Source: Streptomyces sp. NBC_00433
GTDB taxonomy: Bacteria; Actinomycetota; Actinomycetes; Streptomycetales; Streptomycetaceae
Assembly: GCA_036015235.1 (NCBI GenBank)
Contig: CP107926.1
Location: forward strand, 744,001-808,000
Reading direction: 5' to 3'
Length of the DNA stretch: 64,000 nt
Below the pieces are notes generated by a model. It ran no database searches and was not told the origin of the DNA. It saw nothing but the letters and a program-made list of their open reading frames with translations. Below are positions 27,001 to 34,519 of the stretch, in pieces. Made by a program: the position numbers and the translations under genes. Position 1 is the stretch's first letter. Every line of letters starts with the position of its first letter.

Positions 27001-28257
27001 GGTGTCGATCACGGCGCTGTCGTCGGGCGGGGTCGCCCTGATCGCGTCGGTCTTGGTCAGCGGGGCCACCGACTGGGTGAAGTAGCCGATCAGCTTGTCC
27101 TCGTCGTACTTCGGGTCGAGCTGCCGGTTCTCCCGGATCGCGGCGCCGTAGTCGTACGACGTGTAGTTCTGCGGCTCGCCCAGCCAGCCCCAGTTGGTGC
27201 CGCCGTAGGTCATGTAGAAGCTCTGGGCGGTCGCGCCGACGGCGATGTTCTGCTTGTAGAAGACGTCGGCGAACTGGTCGTTGATCAGCTGGGCGCACTT
27301 GTCGTAGCCGGGGCCGCCCCACGGGTCGAAGGCGCCGCCCTGGTATTCGGGCGAGTAGAGCGGCTTGCCGGCCGGGTGGTCGTAGCTGAGGTCGGGGACG
27401 CCGCTCCACTTGGTGGGGTTGGAGCAGTTGAAGCCCTGCGGGTAGGAGTCGGGGCCGTCCACGGCCAGGGCTCCGTCACCGGAGTTGAAGGTGCCGTTGT
27501 TGTTGCCGGTGAGCGGCACCGTGATGCCGTCGGCGGTGGCCTTGTCCTCCAGGTGCTTCATGTAGGCGCGGGCGTCGGCCGAGCCGTTGTAGTACTCGTT
27601 CTCGACCTGGTAGGCGATCACCGAGCCGGTGCCGTTGGTCACCTGGTGGCGGGCGATGATCCGGTCGATCTGGGTCAGCCACTCGTCCGCGTACTTCAGG
27701 AACTTCGGGTCGTTGGTCCGGTTCTTCTCGTCCTTGGTGGTCAGCCACCCGGGCAGGCCGCCACTGTCGACCTCGGCGTTGATGTAGGGCGCCGGGCGGG
27801 CGATCACGTACAGCCCGGCCTGCTCGGCCATGTCGAGCAGCTTGTCGACGTCGCGCACGCCGGTGAAGTCGTAGACCCCCGGCGCGGGCGAGTGGTAGTC
27901 CCAGTCGAAGTAGAGGGAGGTGGCGTTGAAGCCGGCCGCCTTCATCTTCTGGAAGATGTCCAGCCACAGGTCGGGGCTGGGGAGCCGGAAGTAGTGGAAC
28001 TCCCCCGACCACAGGTACGTGCGCTTGCCGTCGACCATGAACGAGTAGCCGTCGAAGGTCACCGTACGCGGCTTGTGCGCTGCCGCGGGTGCAGCGGCGG
28101 CGCTCGCGGCGGTGTCGGCGTGCCCGGCGCCCGCCGCCATCGCGGGCCCCGTCATGCCCGCGGACAGGGCGATGGCCGTGCCCGCGGCGATGCCCGCCCA
28201 CCATCGTGCCCGGCGGCGGGGTCTCACGGCCCCGGAACCGATCTGCTGTCTCTGCAC
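24070..28257 (-). CDS. Secreted GH35 beta-galactosidase with NPCBM domain
   Basis: 1395 residues. Signal peptide (RARWWAGIAAGTAIALSAGM) cut near residue 45. The GH35 barrel (60-410) has EFHYFRLPSPDLW, acid/base E221 in YQVENEYYN and nucleophile E304 in YSPEYQGG. Beta-sandwich domains follow, including a carbohydrate-binding stretch at ~520-640 (SVTIPFDGTAVRWIGPKTNN). GH35 jelly rolls come next (NVISVLTVNMGHEEDYN; GQDTSVGLTFTDD), then an NEW3-like piece. The C-terminal NPCBM domain (~1270-1395) is LSSTNGWGPVERDRSVGG to the closing Cys. It removes terminal beta-galactose from galactans or glycans. GTG 28257 is used because GGAGG stands 5 bases before it. It shares NPCBM and promoter region with the divergent GH27 gene. 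Confidence 0.93.
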   Translation of the reverse strand: MQRQQIGSGAVRPRRRARWWAGIAAGTAIALSAGMTGPAMAAGAGHADTAASAAAAPAAAHKPRTVTFDGYSFMVDGKRTYLWSGEFHYFRLPSPDLWLDIFQKMKAAGFNATSLYFDWDYHSPAPGVYDFTGVRDVDKLLDMAEQAGLYVIARPAPYINAEVDSGGLPGWLTTKDEKNRTNDPKFLKYADEWLTQIDRIIARHQVTNGTGSVIAYQVENEYYNGSADARAYMKHLEDKATADGITVPLTGNNNGTFNSGDGALAVDGPDSYPQGFNCSNPTKWSGVPDLSYDHPAGKPLYSPEYQGGAFDPWGGPGYDKCAQLINDQFADVFYKQNIAVGATAQSFYMTYGGTNWGWLGEPQNYTSYDYGAAIRENRQLDPKYDEDKLIGYFTQSVAPLTKTDAIRATPPDDSAVIDTARMNPDTKTQFHVLRHGDSTATTTDTTHIALDFNAQPVTDTTYTWDDADSALQYTGTWSHVVNQSYTAGDYKKTESFSNKAGDSVTIPFDGTAVRWIGPKTNNHGYADVYLDGAKVATVDDSGSENQAVVFQKSGLEAGAHTLKIVATGTHNSATSTDNFVSVDAVDVPTAGTAEPTYPVVPQQPGTAITLDGRDSHIIVANYKLGDSQLQYSTSEIMTTATIGDRDVSVLYGDAGSDGETVLHYTSRPTVTSSGGEVSTTWDAATGDLRLNYRHQGLIPIAVSGGGSRPQLLLVGDKATAATFWRQDTATGPVLVRGSHLLRTATSEDHGRTVALTGDNADDKDIEVFTSADRVSWNGRTLSTKASPTGSRTGQIPVAAPVQLPALKNWKHEEESPEAAAAFDDSSWQVADKTTTNSSSGVNSLPVLYADDYGFHTGNTWYRGRFRADGGETGIHLVSDSGGRAQAFSAWINGTFLGSSTTGSADFTFPAGSVKPTGDNVISVLTVNMGHEEDYNSSNGNKTARGLTSASLVGAPLTPVTWRIQGVRGGEDLLDTVRGPLANGGLYGERAGWSLPGYPDSGWKPVSLPATDNRPGVSWYRTDADLDLPRGQDTSVGLTFTDDPSRKYRATIFVNGWQVGNYVNYLGPQHTFPIPNGILDPDGHNSIAIAVWNLDGSTGGLGKVELTNYGSYASSLHVAQNASPRYDRATYAMPAAPGVAVALGVPNTVQPGQAFTASATVGVPAGQPVALALKAALDLPEGWTATAAGPTSAALLLPGRSATFQWTVRPPAGTLPSASALGVTAQYLQRGRKATAGDERIVGAIPPPPAAGEDAVSDLAFLSSTNGWGPVERDRSVGGQSAGDGRALSIAGTAYAKGIGTNSVSDVQLYLGGTCTRLTAQVGVDDETGGAGTVTFSVIADGKTLVTTPTVRGKQAALPIDVDVTGAKVLDLVVGDAGDGNGNDHGDWGTPTLTCG

Positions 28258-28564
28258 TGCTGCCTCCACACTCCCCGATGAGCCAACTCCAAACAGATTC
28301 AATCGGAGTCGAACAATAGGAGCGGGTGAACGACGACACAATAGTGCGGACGAAGGTTGCCGGAACGGGGCTCAGGTCCAGGCGCGAGGCAGAGGTGGCC
28401 TGTTGGAACGGTTCACGTCAGATCCCTTGACAGCTCGGGCAGCTGAGAGCTGTCATGTGGCCAACTGTTGAGTTGCGTCGGATTATGTTCCGACCTGACA
28501 GGCCCGTAGGAGCCGCATCCGCCCGGGCCGCCCCCGAGAACCCCCCGATCTCCCGGAACGAACG
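28258..28564. promoter_or_regulatory. Divergent GH35/GH27 promoter region with nested inverted repeats
   Basis: 307 bases without a gene. Three inverted repeats cluster on the GH27 side: TGACAGCTC/GAGCTGTCA (28428-28436, 28447-28455), CAACT/AGTTG (28462-28475) and GTCGGA/TCCGAC (28477-28482, 28489-28494). TTGACA at 28427-28432 and TGTCAT at 28451-28456, 18 bp apart, form a possible GH27 promoter, which the first repeat overlaps. Another palindrome-like GGAACGGTTC lies at 28405-28414. A sugar-responsive repressor controlling both genes is inferred. Confidence 0.45.
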
Positions 28565-30598
28565 ATGGGACCCCGTATGCCGATCCCCCGCAGGATCCTC
28601 GCCTGCGTCACCGCCGGAACCATGTGGGCCGGCGGGCTCGGCCTGGCCGCCTTCACCGCCGGTGTCGCCACCGCGCCCCCCGCCGCGGCGCTGGACAACG
28701 GCCTGGCCATCACCCCGCCGATGGGCTTCAACGACTGGAACTCCTTCGGCTGCGACGTCAACGAGCAGCTGATCAAGGACACCGCCGACTACTTCGTCAG
28801 CTCCGGGCTCAAGGCGGCCGGCTACACCTACGTCAACATCGACGACTGCTGGCTGACCCACTCCCGCGACGCCGGCGGGCGCCTGGTCCCCGACCCGGTG
28901 AAATTCCCCGACGGCATCAAGGGCACGGCGGACTACGTCCACAGCAAGGGCCTCAAGCTCGGCATCTACGAGGACGCGGGCACCGCGACCTGCGCCGGCT
29001 ACCCCGGCAGCCTCGGCCACGAGACCGTCGACGCCCAGAGCTTCGCCGACTGGGGCGTGGACTACCTCAAGTACGACAACTGCAACAACAAGAGCGACGG
29101 CACCCGGGCCGACTTCGTGAACCGCTACACCGCCATGGGCGACGCGCTCAAGGCGACCGGCCGCCCGATCGTCTACTCGCTGTGCGAGTGGGGCCAGCAG
29201 CAGCCCTGGGAATGGGCCGCCAGCGTCGGCAACCTGTGGCGCACCACCGGCGACATCAGCGACAACTGGGCCAGCCTGAAGTCCATCACCGCCCAGAACC
29301 TGCCGCTGGCCGCCGCCGCGGGACCTGGCCAGTGGAACGACCCGGACATGCTGGAGGTCGGCAACGGCGGCATGACCGACACGGAATACCGCACCCACTT
29401 CTCGCTGTGGTCGATGATGAACGCGCCGCTGCTCATCGGCACCGACCTGCGCAAGGCCACCCCCGAGACGATGAACATCCTGCTCAACAAGGAGGTCATC
29501 GCCCTGGACCAGGACTCGCTCGGCAAGCAGGCCACCGTGCTGTCCTCCGCCGGGGGCGCCTCGGTGGTCGTCAAGCAGCTGGCGAACGGCGACCGCGCGG
29601 TCGCCCTCTACAACGAGTCCGACCAGCCGCAGCACATCTCCACCACCGCCGCCGCGATCGGCCTGTCCCGTTCCGCCCTCGGCTACCAGGTACGGGACCT
29701 GTGGCAGCACAGCTCCTACCAGTCGGCGGGCACGCTGGCCGCGACCGTGCCCGCGCACGGCACCACCCTGCTGCGGGTCAGCAGGCCAGGACGCCTGTTG
29801 CAGGACGCACCGCTGGTCGACTCGGGTGTCAACGGCACCACCGTCCACATCCAGCCCGGCCAGGGCGCCGACGTCACCACCTACACCTCCGACCTCGGCA
29901 CCGTTCCCGCCCTGGAGGTCAAGGTCGAGCTGACCGCGCCCGACGGCTGGACGGTACGCCCCAAGGGCCGCACCAGCACCATCGCCCTGCCCGGCGGCCA
30001 CACCTTCGCCACCACCTGGCACATCGACGTGCCCGCGGGCACCGCGACCGGCACCTACCCGCTGTCCGGCTCGGTCGGCTACAGCGGCCTACTGGCGCAC
30101 AGCTCCGTGAGCCAGCCGCTGAGCGGCCAGGTCTCGGTCGCGGTCCCGCCGCCGGCCGGCTCCTCCTACCTCAGCGACCTGCGGTGGGAGTCGGTCAGCA
30201 ACGGCTACGGCCCGGTGGAGCTGGACACCAGCAACGGTGAGGCCCAGGCCGGCGACGGCCACCCGATCACGCTGCAGGGCACCGTCTACGCCAAGGGCCT
30301 CGGCGTGCACGCCCCGAGCGACGTGGCCTACTACACCGCCGGCAAGTGCACCACGCTGACGGCCACCGTCGGTGTGGACGACGAGAAGAAGAACAGCAAG
30401 GGCTCGGTGGAATTCCAGGTCGTGGCCGACGGCAAGCAGGTCGCAGGCACCGGCGTCCTCACCAACGCCGACGGCAGCAGGCCGCTGACCGCCGACGTCA
30501 CCGGCGCCCAGGAGGTCCACCTGGTCGTCACCGACGGCGGCGACGGCAACGACAGCGACCACGCCGACTGGGCGGGCGCCACCATCACCTGCTCCTGA
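28565..30598 (+). CDS. Secreted GH27 alpha-galactosidase with NPCBM domain
   Basis: 677 residues. Signal peptide to about residue 42 (ILACVTAGTMWAGGLGLAAF). The GH27 barrel starts NGLAITPPMGFNDWNSFGCD; nucleophile D171 lies in YLKYDNCNN and acid/base D261 in WNDPDMLEVGN. The C-terminal antiparallel domain of the family follows (~330-420), then an alpha-galactosidase NEW3-type Ig domain (~440-520). The NPCBM domain is at ~540-677 (YLSDLRWESVSNGYGPVELD to AGATITCS). It cleaves alpha-1,6-galactose from galactomannan or raffinose-type sugars. ATG 28565 gives the full signal peptide; an ATG nine bases... downstream at 28577 is an alternative. The partner GH35 is divergent. Confidence 0.93.
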   Translation: MGPRMPIPRRILACVTAGTMWAGGLGLAAFTAGVATAPPAAALDNGLAITPPMGFNDWNSFGCDVNEQLIKDTADYFVSSGLKAAGYTYVNIDDCWLTHSRDAGGRLVPDPVKFPDGIKGTADYVHSKGLKLGIYEDAGTATCAGYPGSLGHETVDAQSFADWGVDYLKYDNCNNKSDGTRADFVNRYTAMGDALKATGRPIVYSLCEWGQQQPWEWAASVGNLWRTTGDISDNWASLKSITAQNLPLAAAAGPGQWNDPDMLEVGNGGMTDTEYRTHFSLWSMMNAPLLIGTDLRKATPETMNILLNKEVIALDQDSLGKQATVLSSAGGASVVVKQLANGDRAVALYNESDQPQHISTTAAAIGLSRSALGYQVRDLWQHSSYQSAGTLAATVPAHGTTLLRVSRPGRLLQDAPLVDSGVNGTTVHIQPGQGADVTTYTSDLGTVPALEVKVELTAPDGWTVRPKGRTSTIALPGGHTFATTWHIDVPAGTATGTYPLSGSVGYSGLLAHSSVSQPLSGQVSVAVPPPAGSSYLSDLRWESVSNGYGPVELDTSNGEAQAGDGHPITLQGTVYAKGLGVHAPSDVAYYTAGKCTTLTATVGVDDEKKNSKGSVEFQVVADGKQVAGTGVLTNADGSRPLTADVTGAQEVHLVVTDGGDGNDSDHADWAGATITCS

Positions 30599-30617
30599 CC
30601 CGACTCGGCCCTGCCCA

Positions 30618-30657
30618 GGGGCCGGTGCGGTGCGCGCCTGCGCACCGCACCGGCCCC
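30618..30657. terminator. Strong hairpin terminator after GH27
   Basis: Perfect 18 bp stem (30618-30635 with 30640-30657), loop GCCT, followed by TTCC. Confidence 0.82.
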
Positions 30658-30816
30658 TTCCGCCGTCCGCCGCGGCGACCGCCCGGTCCGCCCGGCGGCC
30701 GGTGTCCGCCGGGCCCAGGTGGTGCGGACCCCGTCGGCGTCGACGACGAGCAGCTCGGCCCGCGGGTCCCCCGGCAGCCCGACCGCCGGAGCAGCGTCGG
30801 GGGTCCGCGACCGGTT

Positions 30817-31596
30817 CTAGGCCAGCAGGCCGGCGAGCCGGTCGCGGACGCCTTCCTTGCCGTCCAGCACGGTCGGGACCAGCTCGTCGGGGCGGTCGGG
30901 GTCGCGGGACAGCGCGTGCAGGCGGCCGTCGTGCCGGGCCAGCACCAGGTCGGTGCTCTCGCCGGCGATCTCCGCGGACCCCTCCGCCGTGTAGTGGGTG
31001 ACGGTGACCAGCGCGGAGCGCGACGCCCCCGTGAGCAGCGCGTCGACGTCGACAGCGCGGTCGTGCTCGACCGCGCTGCCCCTGGGCAGCCACTCGGCGA
31101 GCATGCGCAGGGCCTCGTCGAGGACGTACAGCCCGATCTGGTGGACGCCGAGCGCGTCGATGCGGACCATCAGGCAGATCTCCTCGGGCTGCGGCAGCAG
31201 CAGGATGCGCCACGGCTCCCCCTGCTCCGAGCCGGTGATACGGGCGTCGAGCACCATGCGGGCCCGCTGCTGGAAGGCCACCGCGATGCCCAGGTCGCCG
31301 CGCACCTGCACCTGCTCGCCGGTGTCGCCGGCCAGCAGCAGCTCCCGCGCCGCGAGCGACCTGACGGCCTCGGTCAGCTCGTCCTCCGAGGGCCTGGCCT
31401 CCAGGAAGTCCACGATCGCGTCGACCGCGGTCAGCTCGGCGATGGTGTAAGCGCCGAGCATCACGGGCCCGGTGTGCACCAGGTTGACCACGGCGGTGAC
31501 CAGGCCGGACGGCACGGCCGCCTCGCCCGGTGCCGGGCCCGGCGGCTGCTCGGGGGTGCTGGGCCGGTATTCGCCGTCGTGCTGCTCATGGCTCAT
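30817..31596 (-). CDS. Unknown protein, second gene of a coupled pair
   Basis: 259 residues, family not recognised. The N-terminal ~35 residues are polar and proline-rich. The rest looks like a mixed alpha/beta domain: LTAVDAIVDFLEARPSEDEL and LTEAVRSLAARELLL (winged-helix-like helices), then strands RARMVLDARITGSEQ, WRILLLPQPEEICLMVRI and LGVHQIGLYVLDEALRMLAE. A C-terminal beta-rich region (ALVTVTHYTAEGSAEIAG) follows. This layout recalls EspG-like chaperones, but I see no specific motif. ATG 31596 overlaps the stop of the upstream gene (ATGA), so translation is coupled. No signal peptide. Confidence 0.75.
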   Translation of the reverse strand: MSHEQHDGEYRPSTPEQPPGPAPGEAAVPSGLVTAVVNLVHTGPVMLGAYTIAELTAVDAIVDFLEARPSEDELTEAVRSLAARELLLAGDTGEQVQVRGDLGIAVAFQQRARMVLDARITGSEQGEPWRILLLPQPEEICLMVRIDALGVHQIGLYVLDEALRMLAEWLPRGSAVEHDRAVDVDALLTGASRSALVTVTHYTAEGSAEIAGESTDLVLARHDGRLHALSRDPDRPDELVPTVLDGKEGVRDRLAGLLA

Positions 31597-32516
31597 CGCG
31601 GGCCTCCCGTCGGCCATACGGTCACCGCGGACGCCTGGTCGCTGCGCCCGCGCAGGACGGCGGAGGCGGTGCTTGACGGTGTCTGGGTGATCCACACCTC
31701 GGAATTGCCGAACAGCCCGCGCCCGCCCCGGTCCGACAGCGCCTGGCCCAGCTCGCCTGCCAGGTCCTCCCTCTCCGGGGGCGGGAAGCGGGCCGCGAGC
31801 CGCTCCGAGACCGCCGTGACGTCGTCGGACTGTTCGATCCTGCGCAGCGCCTTGGTCAGCGACGCCGCGACGGGCGGTGTCAGCGTGGTGGGCACGGCCA
31901 CGATCGGCGACAGGTACATCGGGCGCCGTTCGGTCATCCGGGACAGGCCCCAGGGCCCGACATTGCTGCCGGTGAAGCGGTAGACCACGTAGTCCATCAG
32001 GTGCCGCAGGTCGTCGACGCTGGGCATCTTGCTGCCGCCGAAGGCGGCCGGCGTCTTCTCCAGCTGCACCCACGTGCCGGTCGCGGTGCGGCCGTGCAGC
32101 TTCTCGCGCACGACGTGCCCGCGCATGCCGATGTCGGGGTATCGCGCCTTGTCGATGTCGCGGTGGTGGCTGGACAGCCGGGCGTGGCTGCCCTTGGCCG
32201 CGCGCCACTTCTCGTACAGCGCCGTGTCGTCCACCAGCACGTGCCCGCCGCACAGCACGTCGTGCAGCTGCGGGACCTGGAGGCCGTGCTGCTCCAGGTC
32301 GGCGACGATCGCCGCCTCCTCGGGGCTGAGGCGGCCGACGGCCGCCAGCAGGCCCCTGCGGTATTCGCCGGCTCGGGCGGTGATCTCGATCGTCAGCCGG
32401 ACCCTGGCGCGTACCTGCTCGGCCTGCCGGGCGGCGGCGTCGGCCTCGGCGGCGGCCGCTCCCGTCCGCCCGGCGTGTTCCGACCGCCAGGTCGCCAGTG
32501 GGTGCTTGCGCTCCAT
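31593..32516 (-). CDS. Unknown protein, first gene of a coupled pair
   Basis: 307 residues, family not recognised. An N-terminal helical/coiled region (AAAAEADAAARQAEQVRARV, residues 18-60) is followed by a domain with VLVDDTALYEKWRAAKGSHA, LSSHHRDIDKARYPDIGMRG and VDDLRHLMDYVVYRFTGSNV. The C-terminus (LTKALRRIEQSDDV, FGNSEVWITQTPSS) is helical then beta. No membrane span or signal peptide. Its TGA overlaps the ATG of the next gene, so the two products probably work together in similar amounts. Codon use is that of the host. Confidence 0.75.
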   Translation of the reverse strand: MERKHPLATWRSEHAGRTGAAAAEADAAARQAEQVRARVRLTIEITARAGEYRRGLLAAVGRLSPEEAAIVADLEQHGLQVPQLHDVLCGGHVLVDDTALYEKWRAAKGSHARLSSHHRDIDKARYPDIGMRGHVVREKLHGRTATGTWVQLEKTPAAFGGSKMPSVDDLRHLMDYVVYRFTGSNVGPWGLSRMTERRPMYLSPIVAVPTTLTPPVAASLTKALRRIEQSDDVTAVSERLAARFPPPEREDLAGELGQALSDRGGRGLFGNSEVWITQTPSSTASAVLRGRSDQASAVTVWPTGGPR

Positions 32517-32576
32517 CTGGCCAGTACAGCACGGGTGCCGTCGTCCCGCAGCGGGTCGGCCGCGGGGCGGGCGGGG

Positions 32577-33089
32577 TCAGCCCTGGGCGCGGGCGGGGAG
32601 CCGCCAGCCGGGGCGGGGGAAGTGGCAGGTGTAACCGTCCGGATACCGCTCCAGGTAGTCCTGGTGCTCGGGCTCGGCCTCCCAGAAGGGCCCCTCGGGC
32701 TCCACCTCGGTGACCACCTTGCCGGGCCACAGGCCCGAGGCGTCCACGTCGGCGATGGTGTCCTCGGCGACCCGCTTCTGCTCGTCGTCCACGTAGTAGA
32801 TCGCCGAGCGGTAGCTCATGCCGATGTCGTTGCCCTGGCGGTTCTTCGTGCTCGGGTCGTGGATCTGGAAGAAGGTCTCCAGGATCGCGCGGTAGTCGGT
32901 CCGCTCGGGATCGAAGGTGATCTCGATGGCCTCGGCGTGGGTGCCGTGGTTGCGGTACGTGGCATTCGGCACGTCGCCGCCCGTGTAGCCGACCCGGGTC
33001 CCGGTCACTCCCGGCAGCCGGCGCAGCAGGTCCTGCATCCCCCAGAAGCAGCCGCCCGCCAGAACCGCCTTCTGCATCTGCGTGGCCAT
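32577..33089 (-). CDS. msrA: Peptide-methionine (S)-S-oxide reductase MsrA
   Basis: 170 residues. The catalytic GGCFWG motif has C14. [20 protein letters not shown] and [20 protein letters not shown] are the substrate-site segments, and [12 protein letters not shown] follows. It repairs oxidised methionine in cytoplasmic proteins with thioredoxin as donor. GAGAGGA stands before ATG 33089. It is 147 bp downstream of the second SnoaL-tailed sigma gene on the same strand, which suggests shared control in oxidative stress. No resolving-cysteine-rich tail is seen. Confidence 0.95.
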   Translation of the reverse strand: MATQMQKAVLAGGCFWGMQDLLRRLPGVTGTRVGYTGGDVPNATYRNHGTHAEAIEITFDPERTDYRAILETFFQIHDPSTKNRQGNDIGMSYRSAIYYVDDEQKRVAEDTIADVDASGLWPGKVVTEVEPEGPFWEAEPEHQDYLERYPDGYTCHFPRPGWRLPARAQG

Positions 33090-33236
33090 CTCGATCCTCT
33101 CCGCAGTCATCACGTCATGGACAGCCGCCGGGGTGGGGGCGCGGCTCGCCGCCGCCGCCGGCCCACCGGCTCCTGTGGGGTCAACGCTCCGGGAGGCCGT
33201 ACGATTCCAGGCCGCCGGCCGGACCTCGCCCACGGG

Positions 33237-34196
33237 TCAGGCCTCCGGCAGGCGTCCGCCGTTCGCCTCGTCGAGCACCTCCCAGCCGTCCGCCACCGGG
33301 CCGACATGGCCGAGTTTGTCAGGGTTGATCACCGTGCGGATCGTCTGGATGCGGCCGTCCAGGATGTCCAGCGCCATGGTGTTGAGCACCTTGCCGTCGC
33401 CCTTGCGGAAGATCGCGCCCGGCTGCCCGTTCACCTCGTGCGGCTCCACGACGCCGCCGATCCTGACGAACATCGGGAAGACCGCCATCAGCACCGCGAC
33501 CACGTCGTCGGCCCCGTCGAAGCGGCTGGCCACCTGCGGCGCCTTGCCGCCTGCGTCGCCGACCATGTGGACGTCGGCGGCGAGCAACTCCCGCAGCCCG
33601 TCCACGTCGCCCGCCCTGAATGCCGCGAAGAACCGGTCCGCCAGCTCCTGGCGCTCCTTGCGGTCGGCCTCGAAGCGCGGACGGCCGGCGGCCATGTGAC
33701 GGCGCGCGCGTACGGCCAGCTGCCGGCAGGCGGCCTGCGAGCGCCCGACGGCGGAGGCGACCTCGGGGAAGCCGAAGCCGAAGACCTCGCGCAGCACGAA
33801 GACCGCGCGCTCCAGCGGGCTGAGCCGCTCCAGCAGCAGCAGCGCCGCCATCGACACGGAGTCGGCCAGCTCCGCCGACCGCTCCGGGTCCTGGTAGGGG
33901 TCGGTGAGCAGCGGCTCGGGGACCCACGGCCCGACGTACTCCTCGCGCCGCACGCGGGCCGAGCGCAGCACGTCGATCGAGATCCGGGTCACCACCGCCG
34001 ACAGGAACGCCTTGGGCGAGGCGGGCGACGTCGTGGAGGTCCGATAGCGCAGCCAGGTCTCCTGGACGGCGTCCTCCGCCTCGCTGACGCTGCCGAGGAC
34101 GCGGTAGGCGATCGAGAACAGCAGCGGCCTCAGCTCCTCGAACTCCTCCGTGCGCGCCGCGCCGCCCCCGGTCCCGCCCGCCACGGACATCCGCAT
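33237..34196 (-). CDS. SigJ/ECF41-type sigma factor with SnoaL-like C-terminal domain
   Basis: 319 residues. Region 2 (EFEELRPLLFSIAYRVLGSV, SEAEDAVQETWLRY), region 4 (LSPLERAVFVLREVFGFGFP, AVGRSQAACRQLAVRARRHM), then a SnoaL-like domain with VHMVGDAGGKAPQVASRFDG. The C-terminal signature IRTVINPDKLGHVG is characteristic of ECF41, where the tail inhibits and fine-tunes the sigma factor. No anti-sigma gene is near, as expected. ATG 34196 fits GGAAGG 8 bases upstream; 34202 and 34190 are also possible. MsrA lies downstream and the ABC-F leader upstream in the opposite direction. Confidence 0.92.
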   Translation of the reverse strand: MRMSVAGGTGGGAARTEEFEELRPLLFSIAYRVLGSVSEAEDAVQETWLRYRTSTTSPASPKAFLSAVVTRISIDVLRSARVRREEYVGPWVPEPLLTDPYQDPERSAELADSVSMAALLLLERLSPLERAVFVLREVFGFGFPEVASAVGRSQAACRQLAVRARRHMAAGRPRFEADRKERQELADRFFAAFRAGDVDGLRELLAADVHMVGDAGGKAPQVASRFDGADDVVAVLMAVFPMFVRIGGVVEPHEVNGQPGAIFRKGDGKVLNTMALDILDGRIQTIRTVINPDKLGHVGPVADGWEVLDEANGGRLPEA

Positions 34197-34287
34197 GGCC
34201 ATCACCTTCCCCGAAACCGCGGTACACCTTCGCAGACTGGGACGAGACAGCGCCGCCGTCTGTGACACGCCGGGGCGGACGGGTCGG

Positions 34288-34317
34288 GCCGGCGCCCGCG
34301 AGCCGGCGGGCGCCGGC
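34288..34317. other. GC hairpin upstream of the ABC-F leader
   Basis: Perfect 12 bp stem (34288-34299 with 34306-34317), loop GAGCCG, 45 bp before the leader peptide. It may terminate reads from the left or form part of the ABC-F untranslated leader; a TAAACT hexamer at 34320-34325 could be a -10 box just after it. Confidence 0.4.
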
Positions 34318-34348
34318 GGTAAACTGGCGGGGACGTTGATCGTTTGTC

Positions 34349-34471
34349 GAGGAGTACGGACATGGTGGTGGACGACGACATCTCCGGGTGAGACCCGGAT
34401 CCGACCGGCCACCGGCCGGCGCCGATGAGCGCCGCCGCAGTGGCCATGTCGTCGTCCCCTCCCTCCATGTC
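34349..34471 (+). promoter_or_regulatory. Attenuator-like leader of the ABC-F gene with nested inverted repeat
   Basis: A strong ribosome binding site (GAGGAG, 34349-34354) serves a nine-codon leader peptide. Its coding part is complementary to a downstream segment: inner arms GGACGACGACAT (34370-34381) and ATGTCGTCGTCC (34446-34457), 12 bp; outer arms GACATGG (34359-34365) and CCATGTC (34465-34471), 7 bp. A small hairpin (34405-34410 with 34414-34419) sits in the loop. A ribosome on the leader peptide would cover the 5' arms and change the fold, as in ribosome-mediated attenuation of other ABC-F resistance genes. Confidence 0.6.
34362..34391 (+). CDS. Leader peptide MVVDDDISG
   Basis: Nine codons and TGA. 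Spacing to GAGGAG is 7 bases. It ends 128 bp before the ABC-F start. Codons 4-6 (three GAC) lie in the 5' arm of the inverted repeat. It is likely a cis-acting sensor of translating ribosomes rather than a functional peptide. Confidence 0.5.
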   Translation: MVVDDDISG

Positions 34472-34519
34472 TGCCACGGGTACGGCTTTCCCGCTGCCCC
34501 GCTCCTCCGAGGTGCCTCC

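Noticed and set aside
24010..28281. 1423-residue + strand frame opposite GH35
   Set aside because: Same length and span as the GH35 gene on the other strand; no domain signature.
30660..30816. Possible coding relic between GH27 and the unknown pair (reads like LPGDPRAELLVVDADG on the minus strand)
   Set aside because: No start codon or ribosome binding site, only about 50 codons, and no recognisable family; not enough to call a gene.
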